Shown here in pieces: positions 1 to 5,897 of a stretch of 9,643 nt of DNA. The position numbers were made by a program, and so were the translations under genes. The stretch spans positions 1 through 9,643 of the forward strand of contig SLSH01000207.1 in NCBI GenBank assembly GCA_007130555.1, read 5' to 3'. Under the pieces are notes generated by a model that worked only from the letters and a program-made list of their open reading frames with translations, had not been told where the DNA came from and made no database searches. This stretch comes from Bacteroidales bacterium (lineage in GTDB: Bacteria; Bacteroidota; Bacteroidia; Bacteroidales; ML635J-15). How positions within the stretch are numbered: position 1 is the stretch's first letter; each line of letters begins with the position of its first letter.

Positions 1-364
1 ATAAATATATTTTTTTATAAAATCATAACAAATTTAAAAAGTTATTTATAATTTGACGATAATTTTTTTGATTTATTTTTACATAAAAAACTACTCGTCA
101 AGATTCAATACATCAAGAAAACGTACATTTTAAACTTTTTGTAAATTAGCGGAAACTAGCTATGGAACGAATATAAGTAAAAGTTTTTAAATATCAAAAA
201 TCACGTTTGCGATTACCTGCCGGATTTTATTTCAATCCGTAATTTGTACTTTGAGCATTTTGCAAAAAAAATATAACCTATTTGATGCACGGCAGATACT
301 TTATGTTTGTAGGGAACATTCCCGGACATACCCTACAAATGTTTGTTGTGCATGTATGATTTTT
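1..364. other. Gene-free AT-rich region at the left edge
   Basis: I see no coding region here: all frames are broken by frequent stops and no tRNA or other known RNA is recognisable. The first 160 bases are nearly pure A/T runs. A 6-bp hairpin (CGGATT at 221-226 with AATCCG at 234-239, 7-nt loop) and the larger nested inverted repeat at 285-353 are the only clear structures. The region lies downstream of the minus-strand lipoprotein gene, so it probably holds its 3' untranslated end and transcription stop, but no hairpin here has a clean U-tract on that strand. Confidence 0.7.
285..353. repeat. Nested inverted repeat / long hairpin
   Basis: The inner arms are a perfect 9-bp pair, TTTGTAGGG at 306-314 and CCCTACAAA at 331-339, around a 16-nt loop; wobble and A-U pairs can extend the base by about three more. 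Outer arms ATGCAC (285-290) and GTGCAT (348-353) are also perfectly complementary, giving a cruciform or two-tier RNA hairpin. It lies 12 bp past the stop of the minus-strand lipoprotein gene, where a transcription terminator or 3' stabilising structure would sit. No T-run follows on either strand, so it is not a canonical intrinsic terminator. It could equally be a dispersed palindromic repeat. Confidence 0.55.
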
Positions 365-380
365 TTATTGCTTTATAAAC
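361..380. repeat. 20-bp direct repeat, copy 1 (at stop of lipoprotein gene)
   Basis: TTTTTTATTGCTTTATAAAC is repeated exactly at 1647-1666. In both copies the minus strand encodes the residues FIKQ, the TAA stop and a following A-run, in the same reading frame. Allowing one mismatch the identity runs 25 bp (361-385 against 1647-1671, 24 of 25). The two copies bracket the lipoprotein gene exactly. Confidence 0.85.
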
Positions 381-1645
381 CTATTTCTAACATCTAAGTT
401 AGCAGTAAATTTTGCGGAGTTTTCGTTGAATAGATAGTAACTTAAACCTAATAATAGATGTGCATTTTGTCTTAACATTATTCTATCATTGTTGATTCTT
501 AGCTTGAACTGGCCGTTTCCGGTATAGTATTCATTTATTTGTGGCCATAATGTTAATTCAATTCTATTAAAATCCTTTTCCAAAGCCAATGAATACATTA
601 ACATTCCCAAAGCCCAAAGCCTGCAGTTGTATTCCTCATTTTGGTATTCAGGAACGATATACTCGTACCATCTGTTATTTACATAGAATAAATCAAAATG
701 ACCGGAAAGGTTATCCCATGATGTATTTATGTTACCGCCTGATTTTTTATAGTCACGTATTCCTTCAAGGATATAACAAGCATGAACAAGATCATTTGGT
801 TGTTTGATTTGAACACCATAGTCCCAGTAATAATTACCATTTTCATCTATTCTATAATCAGAAAACAAAATTTCAATAATTGTTTCACTTTTTTGAGATA
901 AAACTTTTCGCAGACTATCATTATCTATAAGTCTTGAAAACCTTTGCATTTGTCCGGCAAGGAAAATGGCAGGGTTATAGACATCATATATTATGTCGTA
1001 AAGGTTTAGCGAATATGCCGGTATGCCGATTGGAGAATCATACGTACTATCTAAATAAGGAATAATGCAATTCAATATGCATTTACTTATTTCTTTTCTT
1101 TTCAATGAATCTTTTTCAATTTTATACCAGTCTATCAGACCTTTTATTGCAATGGCGGTGGTAATTGTATATTCTTGATTTGCAGGATTAATAGTATTGT
1201 CACTGAAAGCATCCCATGCATCTGCCAGTCCGTAACCATGAATACCATTATCATTAATATCAGAGTTATCAAGTAACCATTGACCACTAACTCTTGCAAT
1301 TTTTAAAGCTAAAGAATCTTCTGTGAATTTATATCTGTTAGATTCGGCTGAAAGAATCAATCCATAAGCCATTGGTCTGTCCAGTAATTGTTCGTCAAAT
1401 ATGTCCAGCCCTCTGCCGGGATATGATAAATCCAGACGTTCAATTATTTCAGAATATGCATTTTCAGGAGAAATAAATGAAATTTTATCTTGTTCGGCTC
1501 TGTTACTACATGAAATGGTAAATAACAGAAATAATGGGATAAATAATTTATTTATTTTCCTTAAATCATTTAACTTAATTACAAATAGTAAATTTTTAAA
1601 TAAAATAAAATTTGATTTTTTCATTCTTAGTATTTTTTGTACCAT
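365..1645 (-). CDS. Putative alpha/alpha-toroid lipoprotein (carbohydrate-active-like), function unknown
   Basis: A 426-residue protein with a lipoprotein-like leader: hydrophobic residues 34-45 end in the lipobox FTISC (Cys46), predicting lipid attachment and an envelope location. The mature part is a run of helices typical of six-hairpin (alpha/alpha) toroids that bind or cleave glycans. Visible landmarks are YGLADAWDAFSDN (138-150), NPANQEYTITTA (153-164), YYWDYG (272-277), CRLWALGMLMYSLA (341-354) and a final RQNAHLLLGLSYYLF helix (392-406). I cannot name the reaction; glycoside hydrolase-like or sugar epimerase-like are guesses from fold. The N-terminus is odd: a second hydrophobic stretch (12-25) lies ahead of the lipobox, so the leader is long even from the alternative Met8 (base 1624). 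The start is 5 bp after the stop of the upstream T9SS gene, so the two are probably co-transcribed. The terminal FIKQ lies in the 20-bp repeat shared with that gene. Confidence 0.6.
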   Translation of the reverse strand: MVQKILRMKKSNFILFKNLLFVIKLNDLRKINKLFIPLFLLFTISCSNRAEQDKISFISPENAYSEIIERLDLSYPGRGLDIFDEQLLDRPMAYGLILSAESNRYKFTEDSLALKIARVSGQWLLDNSDINDNGIHGYGLADAWDAFSDNTINPANQEYTITTAIAIKGLIDWYKIEKDSLKRKEISKCILNCIIPYLDSTYDSPIGIPAYSLNLYDIIYDVYNPAIFLAGQMQRFSRLIDNDSLRKVLSQKSETIIEILFSDYRIDENGNYYWDYGVQIKQPNDLVHACYILEGIRDYKKSGGNINTSWDNLSGHFDLFYVNNRWYEYIVPEYQNEEYNCRLWALGMLMYSLALEKDFNRIELTLWPQINEYYTGNGQFKLRINNDRIMLRQNAHLLLGLSYYLFNENSAKFTANLDVRNRFIKQ

Positions 1646-1646
1646 G

Positions 1647-1666
1647 TTTTTTATTGCTTTATAAAC
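1647..1666. repeat. 20-bp direct repeat, copy 2 (at stop of T9SS gene)
   Basis: Exact copy of 361-380. It covers the last codons (FIKQ), stop and A-run of the T9SS-sorted protein gene, immediately before the start codon of the lipoprotein gene. The distance between copies is 1286 bp, essentially one gene. Confidence 0.85.
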
Positions 1667-2547
1667 TTATTAATAAACAAATTCCCTTCTTCATCCGTTA
1701 TTTTATACAGATAAACGCCTTTGCTCAAACTACTGATATTAAATCCTTCATTCGTCTGAACTTTTTCTGATGATACGAGTTTTCCTGTCAGTTCAAATAT
1801 TTCAATTGTCAATGTCTGAGCAGTTTCAGAACCAATTGTGATATGTGTTTTTGCAGGATTTGGATATACCTTTAAATTAGGGGGAGCCGAAATAATATTG
1901 CCTATTTCAGTTAGTCCCTTGCAACAATCGTTGTCAAATTGAGAGTATATTAACTCATTATTTTCTTTATAACAGTTTAGATATACATCGAAAGTTCCTG
2001 TTGGGTATACACTTTCAAAAAGATCAGCCTGACTTCCAATCCCTTCAATCCAAGGTACTACCCATCCACCGATTTCACTTTGTATTATGAAGTAAAATAG
2101 TTTACGGAGTTCATCGTTTATCATAATTGTTTCAATACTTTCTACTTTTAATGTAATATCCTGGTGATTAAAGAAGCTGTAATAGGAAAATGTATCATTT
2201 ACTTCTAGGGAAAAATCATAAATACAATACTCATTGCCATTTTTATATAGAAAGACTTTTTTATCTTCTTCTCTAATTGCTGCATAGAATTCAGATGTCT
2301 CTTCGTTAAAAGTTTCGTCAAAACAATTTACTTCCCACAGTTTTTTATAAATCGTTGTGTTAATAAGAGTATCACCAAAAATCCTATAGCTCCATGTATG
2401 GTATGAATCATGATCCCATGGCTCTAAGGCGAAATTCACATTTGTAATATTCCAAACAGCATTATTCTTAACTAAAGGAAAATAGTCTTGCCCGTATAGA
2501 TTTGCTATCGTAAAAACTAATACTAAAACAATTAAACTTCTTTTCAT
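1651..2547 (-). CDS. Secreted protein with T9SS type A C-terminal sorting domain
   Basis: A 298-residue protein. Residues 1-20 are a standard Sec signal peptide (MKRS, a hydrophobic core, then LYGQ). Residues 226-298 form the T9SS C-terminal domain: KVYPNPAKTHITI, then TIEIFELTGKLV, and the SSLSKGVYLYKI stretch ending in NKFIKQ. This domain directs export across the outer membrane by the Por machinery and is usually removed when the cargo is attached or released. The cargo region (21-220) is rich in Trp, Tyr, Phe and Asp, has a Cys pair at 208-209, and matches no enzyme I recognise; a beta-rich surface protein is likely. It is the first gene of a minus-strand pair with the lipoprotein gene (5-bp gap) and is divergent from the glycosyltransferase at 2689. 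The sorting domain is certain; the role is unknown. Confidence 0.85.
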   Translation of the reverse strand: MKRSLIVLVLVFTIANLYGQDYFPLVKNNAVWNITNVNFALEPWDHDSYHTWSYRIFGDTLINTTIYKKLWEVNCFDETFNEETSEFYAAIREEDKKVFLYKNGNEYCIYDFSLEVNDTFSYYSFFNHQDITLKVESIETIMINDELRKLFYFIIQSEIGGWVVPWIEGIGSQADLFESVYPTGTFDVYLNCYKENNELIYSQFDNDCCKGLTEIGNIISAPPNLKVYPNPAKTHITIGSETAQTLTIEIFELTGKLVSSEKVQTNEGFNISSLSKGVYLYKITDEEGNLFINKFIKQ

Positions 2548-2573
2548 AGTACAAAAACTTAATAATTTATTTA

Positions 2574-2581
2574 CAAATTTA
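2574..2581 (-). promoter_or_regulatory. Candidate -7 box for the T9SS gene pair
   Basis: Read on the minus strand this is TAAATTTG, an exact match to the Bacteroidota TAnnTTTG -7 box, 26 bp before the ATG at 2547. The nearest upstream TTTG (2594-2597) is only 12 bp away, shorter than the usual spacing of about 19, so only the -7 element is supported. In such AT-rich DNA a chance match is possible. Confidence 0.35.
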
Positions 2582-2688
2582 CATAAAATTTTACAAATTA
2601 TTATGCGGGTTTTTATATTTTATTTTCAATTAATTTCGTTACAAAATCTTTTTTTTTACTTATTTTGTATGTTTTTTTTAAGTATTAG

Positions 2689-3927
2689 ATGGAACCGAAG
2701 AAAAAAATATTATATATTTCTTATGACGGTATGACAGATGTTTTGGGACAATCGCAGGTAATCCCATATTTAACCAAACTCTCGGAATACGGTTTTAAAA
2801 TTGATATCTTATCCGCCGAAAAGCCCGAAAATTACAGCAAACAAAAAGATATTATTGCAGATTTACTGAAAAAATCCGGCATTAATTGGCATACAATAGA
2901 TTATACAAAAACTCCCGCAATAATTTCAACAATTAAAGACCTTCGGAAATTAAAAAAGAAAGCAAAATTGTTAACCCATCAGAATAAGTATGAAATTATT
3001 CACTGTCGTTCTTATATTCCGGCATTTGTGGGCGTTTATTTAAAGAAAAAGTTTAATGCAAAATTCCTGTTTGATATGAGAGGTTTCTATGCAGACGAAA
3101 GAGTTGACGGGAATTTGTGGAACCAATCATATATAATTTTTAAATTTATTTATAAATATTTTAAAAAGAAAGAAAACCGGTTTTTTACAAATGCCGATTA
3201 CACAATAAGCTTAACTTACGCAGGGAAAGAAATAATCCGAAAAATGAAAGGATTACAAAATATTCCAATAGAAGTAATTCCTTGCTGTGCGGATTTGGAT
3301 TTGTTTGATTACAATAAAATAAATGAAACGGAAAAAGAAAACCTGAGAAAAGAATTAAATATTTCAGCCGATAATTTTGTGTTAACTTATCTCGGCTCAG
3401 TAGGTACATGGTATATGCTTGACGAGATGATGGAGTTTTTTGCCGTGTTAAAACAAAATAAACCCGAATCTAAATTCCTTTTTATTACACGCGAAAACAG
3501 AGAATTGATTTATAATTCCGCAACCAATTACAACGTGGATAAAAACGATTTGATAATTATTTCTGCCAACAGAGAAGAAGTTCCTAAGTTGCTGAGCCTG
3601 AGCAATGTGTCAATATTTTTTATTCTGCCTGTTTTTTCTAAAAAAGCATCCTCTCCTACAAAATTTGCTGAAATATTAAGCATGGGAATTCCGATAATCT
3701 GTAATTCAGATGTGGGAGATCTCGACAAATTCGTTTATGAAAATAATACCGGTCTGATAATCAACAATTTCGAAAAAAAACAATATGAAGATGCGGTAAA
3801 AAAAATAGAAGAAATCCTGAAAATAAACCCCGAACATTTGCGCAACGTGGCAGTAAAACTATTCTCTCTAAAAATAGGAACCGAAAAATATAAAAAAGTA
3901 TATGATAAATTGTTATTTGGTTTTTAG
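2689..3927 (+). CDS. Glycosyltransferase, GT4-type (GT-B fold)
   Basis: A 412-residue protein with the two-Rossmann layout of GT-B retaining glycosyltransferases. The N-terminal acceptor domain shows ILYISYDGMTDVLGQSQVIP (7-26), which carries the glycine loop, plus HCRSYIPA (105-112) and FDMRGFYADERVDG (128-141). The linker has VIPCCADLDLF (196-206). The C-terminal nucleotide-sugar domain has TYLGSVGTWY (233-242), then SSPTKFAEILSMGIPII (321-337) and DVGD (341-344), in the place where GT4 enzymes bind the donor. No signal peptide or membrane helix is seen, so it should act in the cytosol or at the inner membrane face in surface glycan assembly. Donor and acceptor cannot be told. It appears monocistronic. 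Upstream, TATTTTG at 2661-2667 resembles a -7 box with one base missing, and no -33 partner is clear. Family assignment is firm. Confidence 0.88.
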   Translation: MEPKKKILYISYDGMTDVLGQSQVIPYLTKLSEYGFKIDILSAEKPENYSKQKDIIADLLKKSGINWHTIDYTKTPAIISTIKDLRKLKKKAKLLTHQNKYEIIHCRSYIPAFVGVYLKKKFNAKFLFDMRGFYADERVDGNLWNQSYIIFKFIYKYFKKKENRFFTNADYTISLTYAGKEIIRKMKGLQNIPIEVIPCCADLDLFDYNKINETEKENLRKELNISADNFVLTYLGSVGTWYMLDEMMEFFAVLKQNKPESKFLFITRENRELIYNSATNYNVDKNDLIIISANREEVPKLLSLSNVSIFFILPVFSKKASSPTKFAEILSMGIPIICNSDVGDLDKFVYENNTGLIINNFEKKQYEDAVKKIEEILKINPEHLRNVAVKLFSLKIGTEKYKKVYDKLLFGF

Positions 3928-3943
3928 CCTGCCGAGGTTTTTT
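3926..3943 (+). terminator. Weak intrinsic terminator candidate after the first glycosyltransferase
   Basis: AGCCT (3926-3930) can pair with AGGTT (3935-3939) around a GCCG loop, with one G-U pair, followed by a run of T to 3943. The hairpin overlaps the TAG stop of the glycosyltransferase gene. The stem is only five pairs, so termination here is plausible but not strong. Confidence 0.35.
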
Positions 3944-4062
3944 AAAAGTATCTGACAAATCTCCGCTGTCGCAATATGCATGCTGAGGAATTCGAACATT
4001 GCATCTTTTGACAGTAGAGTAATATAATTTGCACTAAATTTTTTTCATTTATTAAAAAAATA

Positions 4063-4070
4063 TATCTTTG
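4063..4070 (+). promoter_or_regulatory. -7 promoter box for the five-helix membrane protein
   Basis: TATCTTTG matches TAnnTTTG exactly and is followed by CA, with T-rich and A-rich blocks upstream (4038-4060) as is common in Bacteroidota promoters. A clear TTG at the -33 distance is absent; the only TTTG (4028-4031) is 31 bp upstream. Transcription would start near 4077, leaving a leader of about 50 nt before the ATG at 4129. Confidence 0.55.
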
Positions 4071-4128
4071 CATAATTAAAAAACAGTTATATATGTAAAC
4101 TTAATATTAACTTTAAAATTCTATTATT

Positions 4129-4713
4129 ATGAGAATAGCCGAAATTATTATTGGAATTATTGCTGTAATTTTAATTATTATGAACCTTTTAACAATTCCG
4201 GGTGGAAGTGTTGGGGTAGTGTTATTATTCTCTTTTCTTTCATTTTTTTATTATATTTTAAGTTTTGCACTTTTAAACGGAATTCGTTTAAGAAATATAT
4301 TTAAAGCAGACAGTTATAAAGGGATAAGATCTATTCAAATTATATTATCAATATTAACAGGTTTTGCTTTATCTATAATGTTATTGGGTATATTGTTTAA
4401 GATAGAATTTTATCCGGGAGAAAAAATAATGATGCTGTATGGATTAATCTTTGTTGGAGTTATTACAATAATTAGCATAATTTTGCATATTATAAATAAA
4501 GCGGATACTTACAGAAGGATTTTGATTAGAACGGCAATAATAGGAGGAGTCGGGTTATTCTTTTTTATTCTGCCGTCAAATACTATTATAGACATTAAAT
4601 ACAAAGAATATCCCGAATTAGCGGAAGCTTTTAAAAAACATCGGGAAAATCCAGGTGATGAATACTACAAATCAAAATACAAGGAAGAACGGGAAAAGAG
4701 AATGGAAAAATAG
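4129..4713 (+). CDS. Five-helix inner-membrane protein with a GldL-like motif
   Basis: A 194-residue integral membrane protein. Hydrophobic segments lie at about 4-22, 27-50, 68-91, 101-122 and 131-148, followed by a charged tail (157-194) rich in Lys, Glu and Arg that is probably cytosolic or periplasmic and partly helical. The segment GFALSIMLLGILFKIEFYPG (78-97) followed by a Met-rich YGL helix resembles the helix-turn-helix of the T9SS motor protein GldL, which typically reads as a GALFKI then PGA pattern. It lacks GldL's long C-terminal cytoplasmic domain and has no gldK, gldM or gldN neighbour, so it is not GldL itself. I do not know its function. It stands alone with its own promoter box and converges on pcm. 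Confidence 0.65.
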   Translation: MRIAEIIIGIIAVILIIMNLLTIPGGSVGVVLLFSFLSFFYYILSFALLNGIRLRNIFKADSYKGIRSIQIILSILTGFALSIMLLGILFKIEFYPGEKIMMLYGLIFVGVITIISIILHIINKADTYRRILIRTAIIGGVGLFFFILPSNTIIDIKYKEYPELAEAFKKHRENPGDEYYKSKYKEEREKRMEK

Positions 4714-4725
4714 TTGAACGTTCAA
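4714..4725. repeat. 12-bp perfect palindrome after stop codon
   Basis: TTGAACGTTCAA begins directly after the TAG stop of the membrane protein gene and is fully self-complementary, followed by an A-run. With no loop it is a poor RNA hairpin, but a dimeric protein could bind it. It may be chance. Confidence 0.4.
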
Positions 4726-4765
4726 AAAAAGAAAAGTAAATACTCTCGTAATACCACTTTGGTCC

Positions 4766-4805
4766 GGATTTTTCGACCCCTGACACAGGAAAGGGGAGAA
4801 ATCTG
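4766..4805 (+). repeat. REP-like palindromic repeat, copy 1 (plus orientation)
   Basis: The order is a TTTCGACC-like head (4771-4778), a small stem, and the tail GGAGAAATCTG (4795-4805). The stem can form as CCTG-ACA-CAGG (4779-4789), or as CCCC (4777-4780) with GGGG (4793-4796). Heads like TCATTTCGACC with tails like GGAGAAATCTG are, from memory, a common dispersed intergenic repeat form in Bacteroidota; I could not check this by search. Confidence 0.55.
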
Positions 4806-4839
4806 CCATTGCTACTTTCAAAGCTGTTAAAAATTTACA

Positions 4840-4866
4840 ACATCCTCACTTGCCATGAGAGGGTGT
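4840..4866. repeat. Hairpin between the two REP-like copies
   Basis: ACATCCTCAC (4840-4849) pairs with GAGAGGGTGT (4857-4866) with one G-U pair and one A-A mismatch, leaving the 7-nt loop TTGCCAT. It lies midway between the two inverted REP-like repeats. It could contribute to bidirectional termination for the convergent genes, but there is no U-tract. Confidence 0.45.
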
Positions 4867-4902
4867 AAGAATCAACATTATCCGGCATTTTTTAAAAATT
4901 AA

Positions 4903-4948
4903 CAGATTTCTCCTCCCACGCCTTTTTATGCGTGGTCGTTGAAATGAC
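4903..4948 (-). repeat. REP-like palindromic repeat, copy 2 (minus orientation)
   Basis: On the minus strand the order is GTCATTTCAACGACC, a hairpin (CCACGC at 4916-4921 with GCGTGG at 4930-4935, 8-nt loop on the plus strand), then GGAGAAATCTG. The last 11 bases are an exact inverted copy of 4795-4805, so the two repeats face each other with their tails inward. The hairpin stem differs from copy 1, as expected when stems drift while ends are conserved. Confidence 0.6.
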
Positions 4949-5104
4949 GGGCTTGGTCGTGGTTGTCGTCGCTGACGTCTGGTAAATCGGTATATTTAGA
5001 GCATAGCTCTTCGTCGCCGACTATATCTCTCTATTTTCGGGGTCAAATATTAATAACCCGTACTAAGCGGTATAAAAATAATAATGCCTATCATTTTTTT
5101 AAAA

Positions 5105-5785
5105 TTAATCGGTTCTCGTAAAAGGAACAAATCTTACAGGCATAACATTTCTGCTTCGCACTTTACCATCTGTTTTTTCAACAAGAACTAATTGTTGCGT
5201 CATAAATTGCGTACCAACGGGTATAATCATTTTACCGCCGTCTTTTAACTGTTTAATAAGTGGGGGAGGGATATATTCGGCTGCTGCAGTTACAACAATA
5301 GCATCAAAAGGAGCATGTTCTTCCCATCCGTTATAGCCGTCTCCGATTTTTATATGAATATTATTATAACCTATTTTTTTTAAATCTCTTTTTGCGCGTT
5401 TACCAAGCTCTTCTACAATTTCTATTGTATAAACATCGTCAACAATTTCGGCTAGTACAGCCGCCTGATAACCCGAGCCTGTTCCGATTTCAAGAATTTT
5501 TTGTCCTTTTTCGGGCTGAATAGATTCTGTCATAAAAGCAACTATATAAGGCTGTGAAATTGTTTGTCCGTAACCAATCGGAAGCGGACTGTCGCGATAT
5601 GCCATCTGTTTCTGATTATCAGGAACGAGTTTATGCCTTTCTACTTTTCGTAGTGCTTCAATAGTAGCTTTATGTGATATTCCTCTGGCGATAATCTGAT
5701 TGTTTATCATAGCATTCCTTTCTGATTGTTTTTCGCTTTGCAGCAAAATTGTAAATAAAAACAATAAAACACTTATCTTAATCAT
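5105..5785 (-). CDS. pcm: Protein-L-isoaspartate O-methyltransferase (Pcm)
   Basis: A 226-residue enzyme that uses S-adenosylmethionine to methylate L-isoaspartyl residues in damaged proteins, starting their repair. Family landmarks are clear: PLPIGYGQTISQPYIVAFM (67-85), the SAM-binding motif KILEIGTGSGYQAAVLAE (96-113), the acidic residue ending the second strand (TIEIVEEL, 120-127), GDGYNGW (148-154), FDAIVVTAAAEYIPPPL (160-176) and KDGGKMIIPVG (181-191). Ahead of the usual start, residues 1-25 contain a hydrophobic run (4-15) resembling a weak signal peptide, so the protein may be exported; a cytosolic form could begin at Met26 (base 5710). It is divergent from the glycosyltransferase operon and converges on the membrane protein gene. 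TATATTTA on the minus strand at 5820-5813 is a near match to a -7 box. Function is firm; location is uncertain. Confidence 0.95.
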   Translation of the reverse strand: MIKISVLLFLFTILLQSEKQSERNAMINNQIIARGISHKATIEALRKVERHKLVPDNQKQMAYRDSPLPIGYGQTISQPYIVAFMTESIQPEKGQKILEIGTGSGYQAAVLAEIVDDVYTIEIVEELGKRAKRDLKKIGYNNIHIKIGDGYNGWEEHAPFDAIVVTAAAEYIPPPLIKQLKDGGKMIIPVGTQFMTQQLVLVEKTDGKVRSRNVMPVRFVPFTRTD

Positions 5786-5846
5786 ATCTTTATATTTTTT
5801 ATTTCAAAAACGTAAATATACAAAAAAATCATTAAAATTAAAAATT

Positions 5847-5876
5847 TTGATAATCCCGCTACTTATTTTAATTTTG
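5847..5876 (+). promoter_or_regulatory. Bacteroidota-type promoter of the glycosyltransferase operon
   Basis: TTG at 5847-5849 (within TTTTG) is followed after exactly 19 bp by TAATTTTG at 5869-5876. Both boxes and the spacing fit the -33/-7 promoter recognised by the Bacteroidota housekeeping sigma factor. Transcription would start near 5883, giving a leader of roughly 15 nt before the ATG at 5898. This is the best promoter in the window. Confidence 0.7.
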
Positions 5877-5897
5877 CATAATAGTCCTTAAATTTTT

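Larger units (their letters stand above)
4714..5104. other. GC-richer intergenic region between convergent genes
   Basis: This 391-bp gap separates the convergent membrane protein and pcm genes. No reading frame of useful length is present. It holds, in order, a 12-bp palindrome (4714-4725), a plus-oriented REP-like repeat (4766-4805), a hairpin (4840-4866), a minus-oriented REP-like repeat (4903-4948), an 11-bp direct repeat with one mismatch (TCGTCGCTGAC at 4966-4976 and TCGTCGCCGAC at 5011-5021) and a 5-bp hairpin, AGAGC-ATA-GCTCT (4998-5010). Base composition from about 4760 to 5040 is clearly richer in G+C than both flanking genes, which suggests a dispersed repeat or mobile-element remnant. 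Confidence 0.6.

Noticed and set aside
365..1645. Assigning the lipoprotein as D-glucuronyl C5-epimerase
   Set aside because: The toroid-like fold is suggestive, but the family's diagnostic C-terminal motif is not visible, so a named function would be unsupported.
2574..2604. CRISPR-like or iteron-like TTACAAATT repeats upstream of the T9SS gene
   Set aside because: Only two copies of an AT-rich 9-mer are present, with no regular spacing or further units; this is expected by chance in such AT-rich DNA.
4741..4775. Minus strand AAAGTGGTATTACGAG slightly resembles the T-box antiterminator sequence
   Set aside because: Only about ten of fourteen core positions fit, no aminoacyl-tRNA synthetase or amino acid gene follows, and no specifier or stem I structure is visible. 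T-boxes are also not expected in Bacteroidota.
4714..5104. Possible tRNA, retron or other structured RNA gene in the GC-rich gap
   Set aside because: No cloverleaf, TTCGAAT-type T-loop or neighbouring reverse transcriptase is present; the inverted REP-like repeats explain most of the structure.
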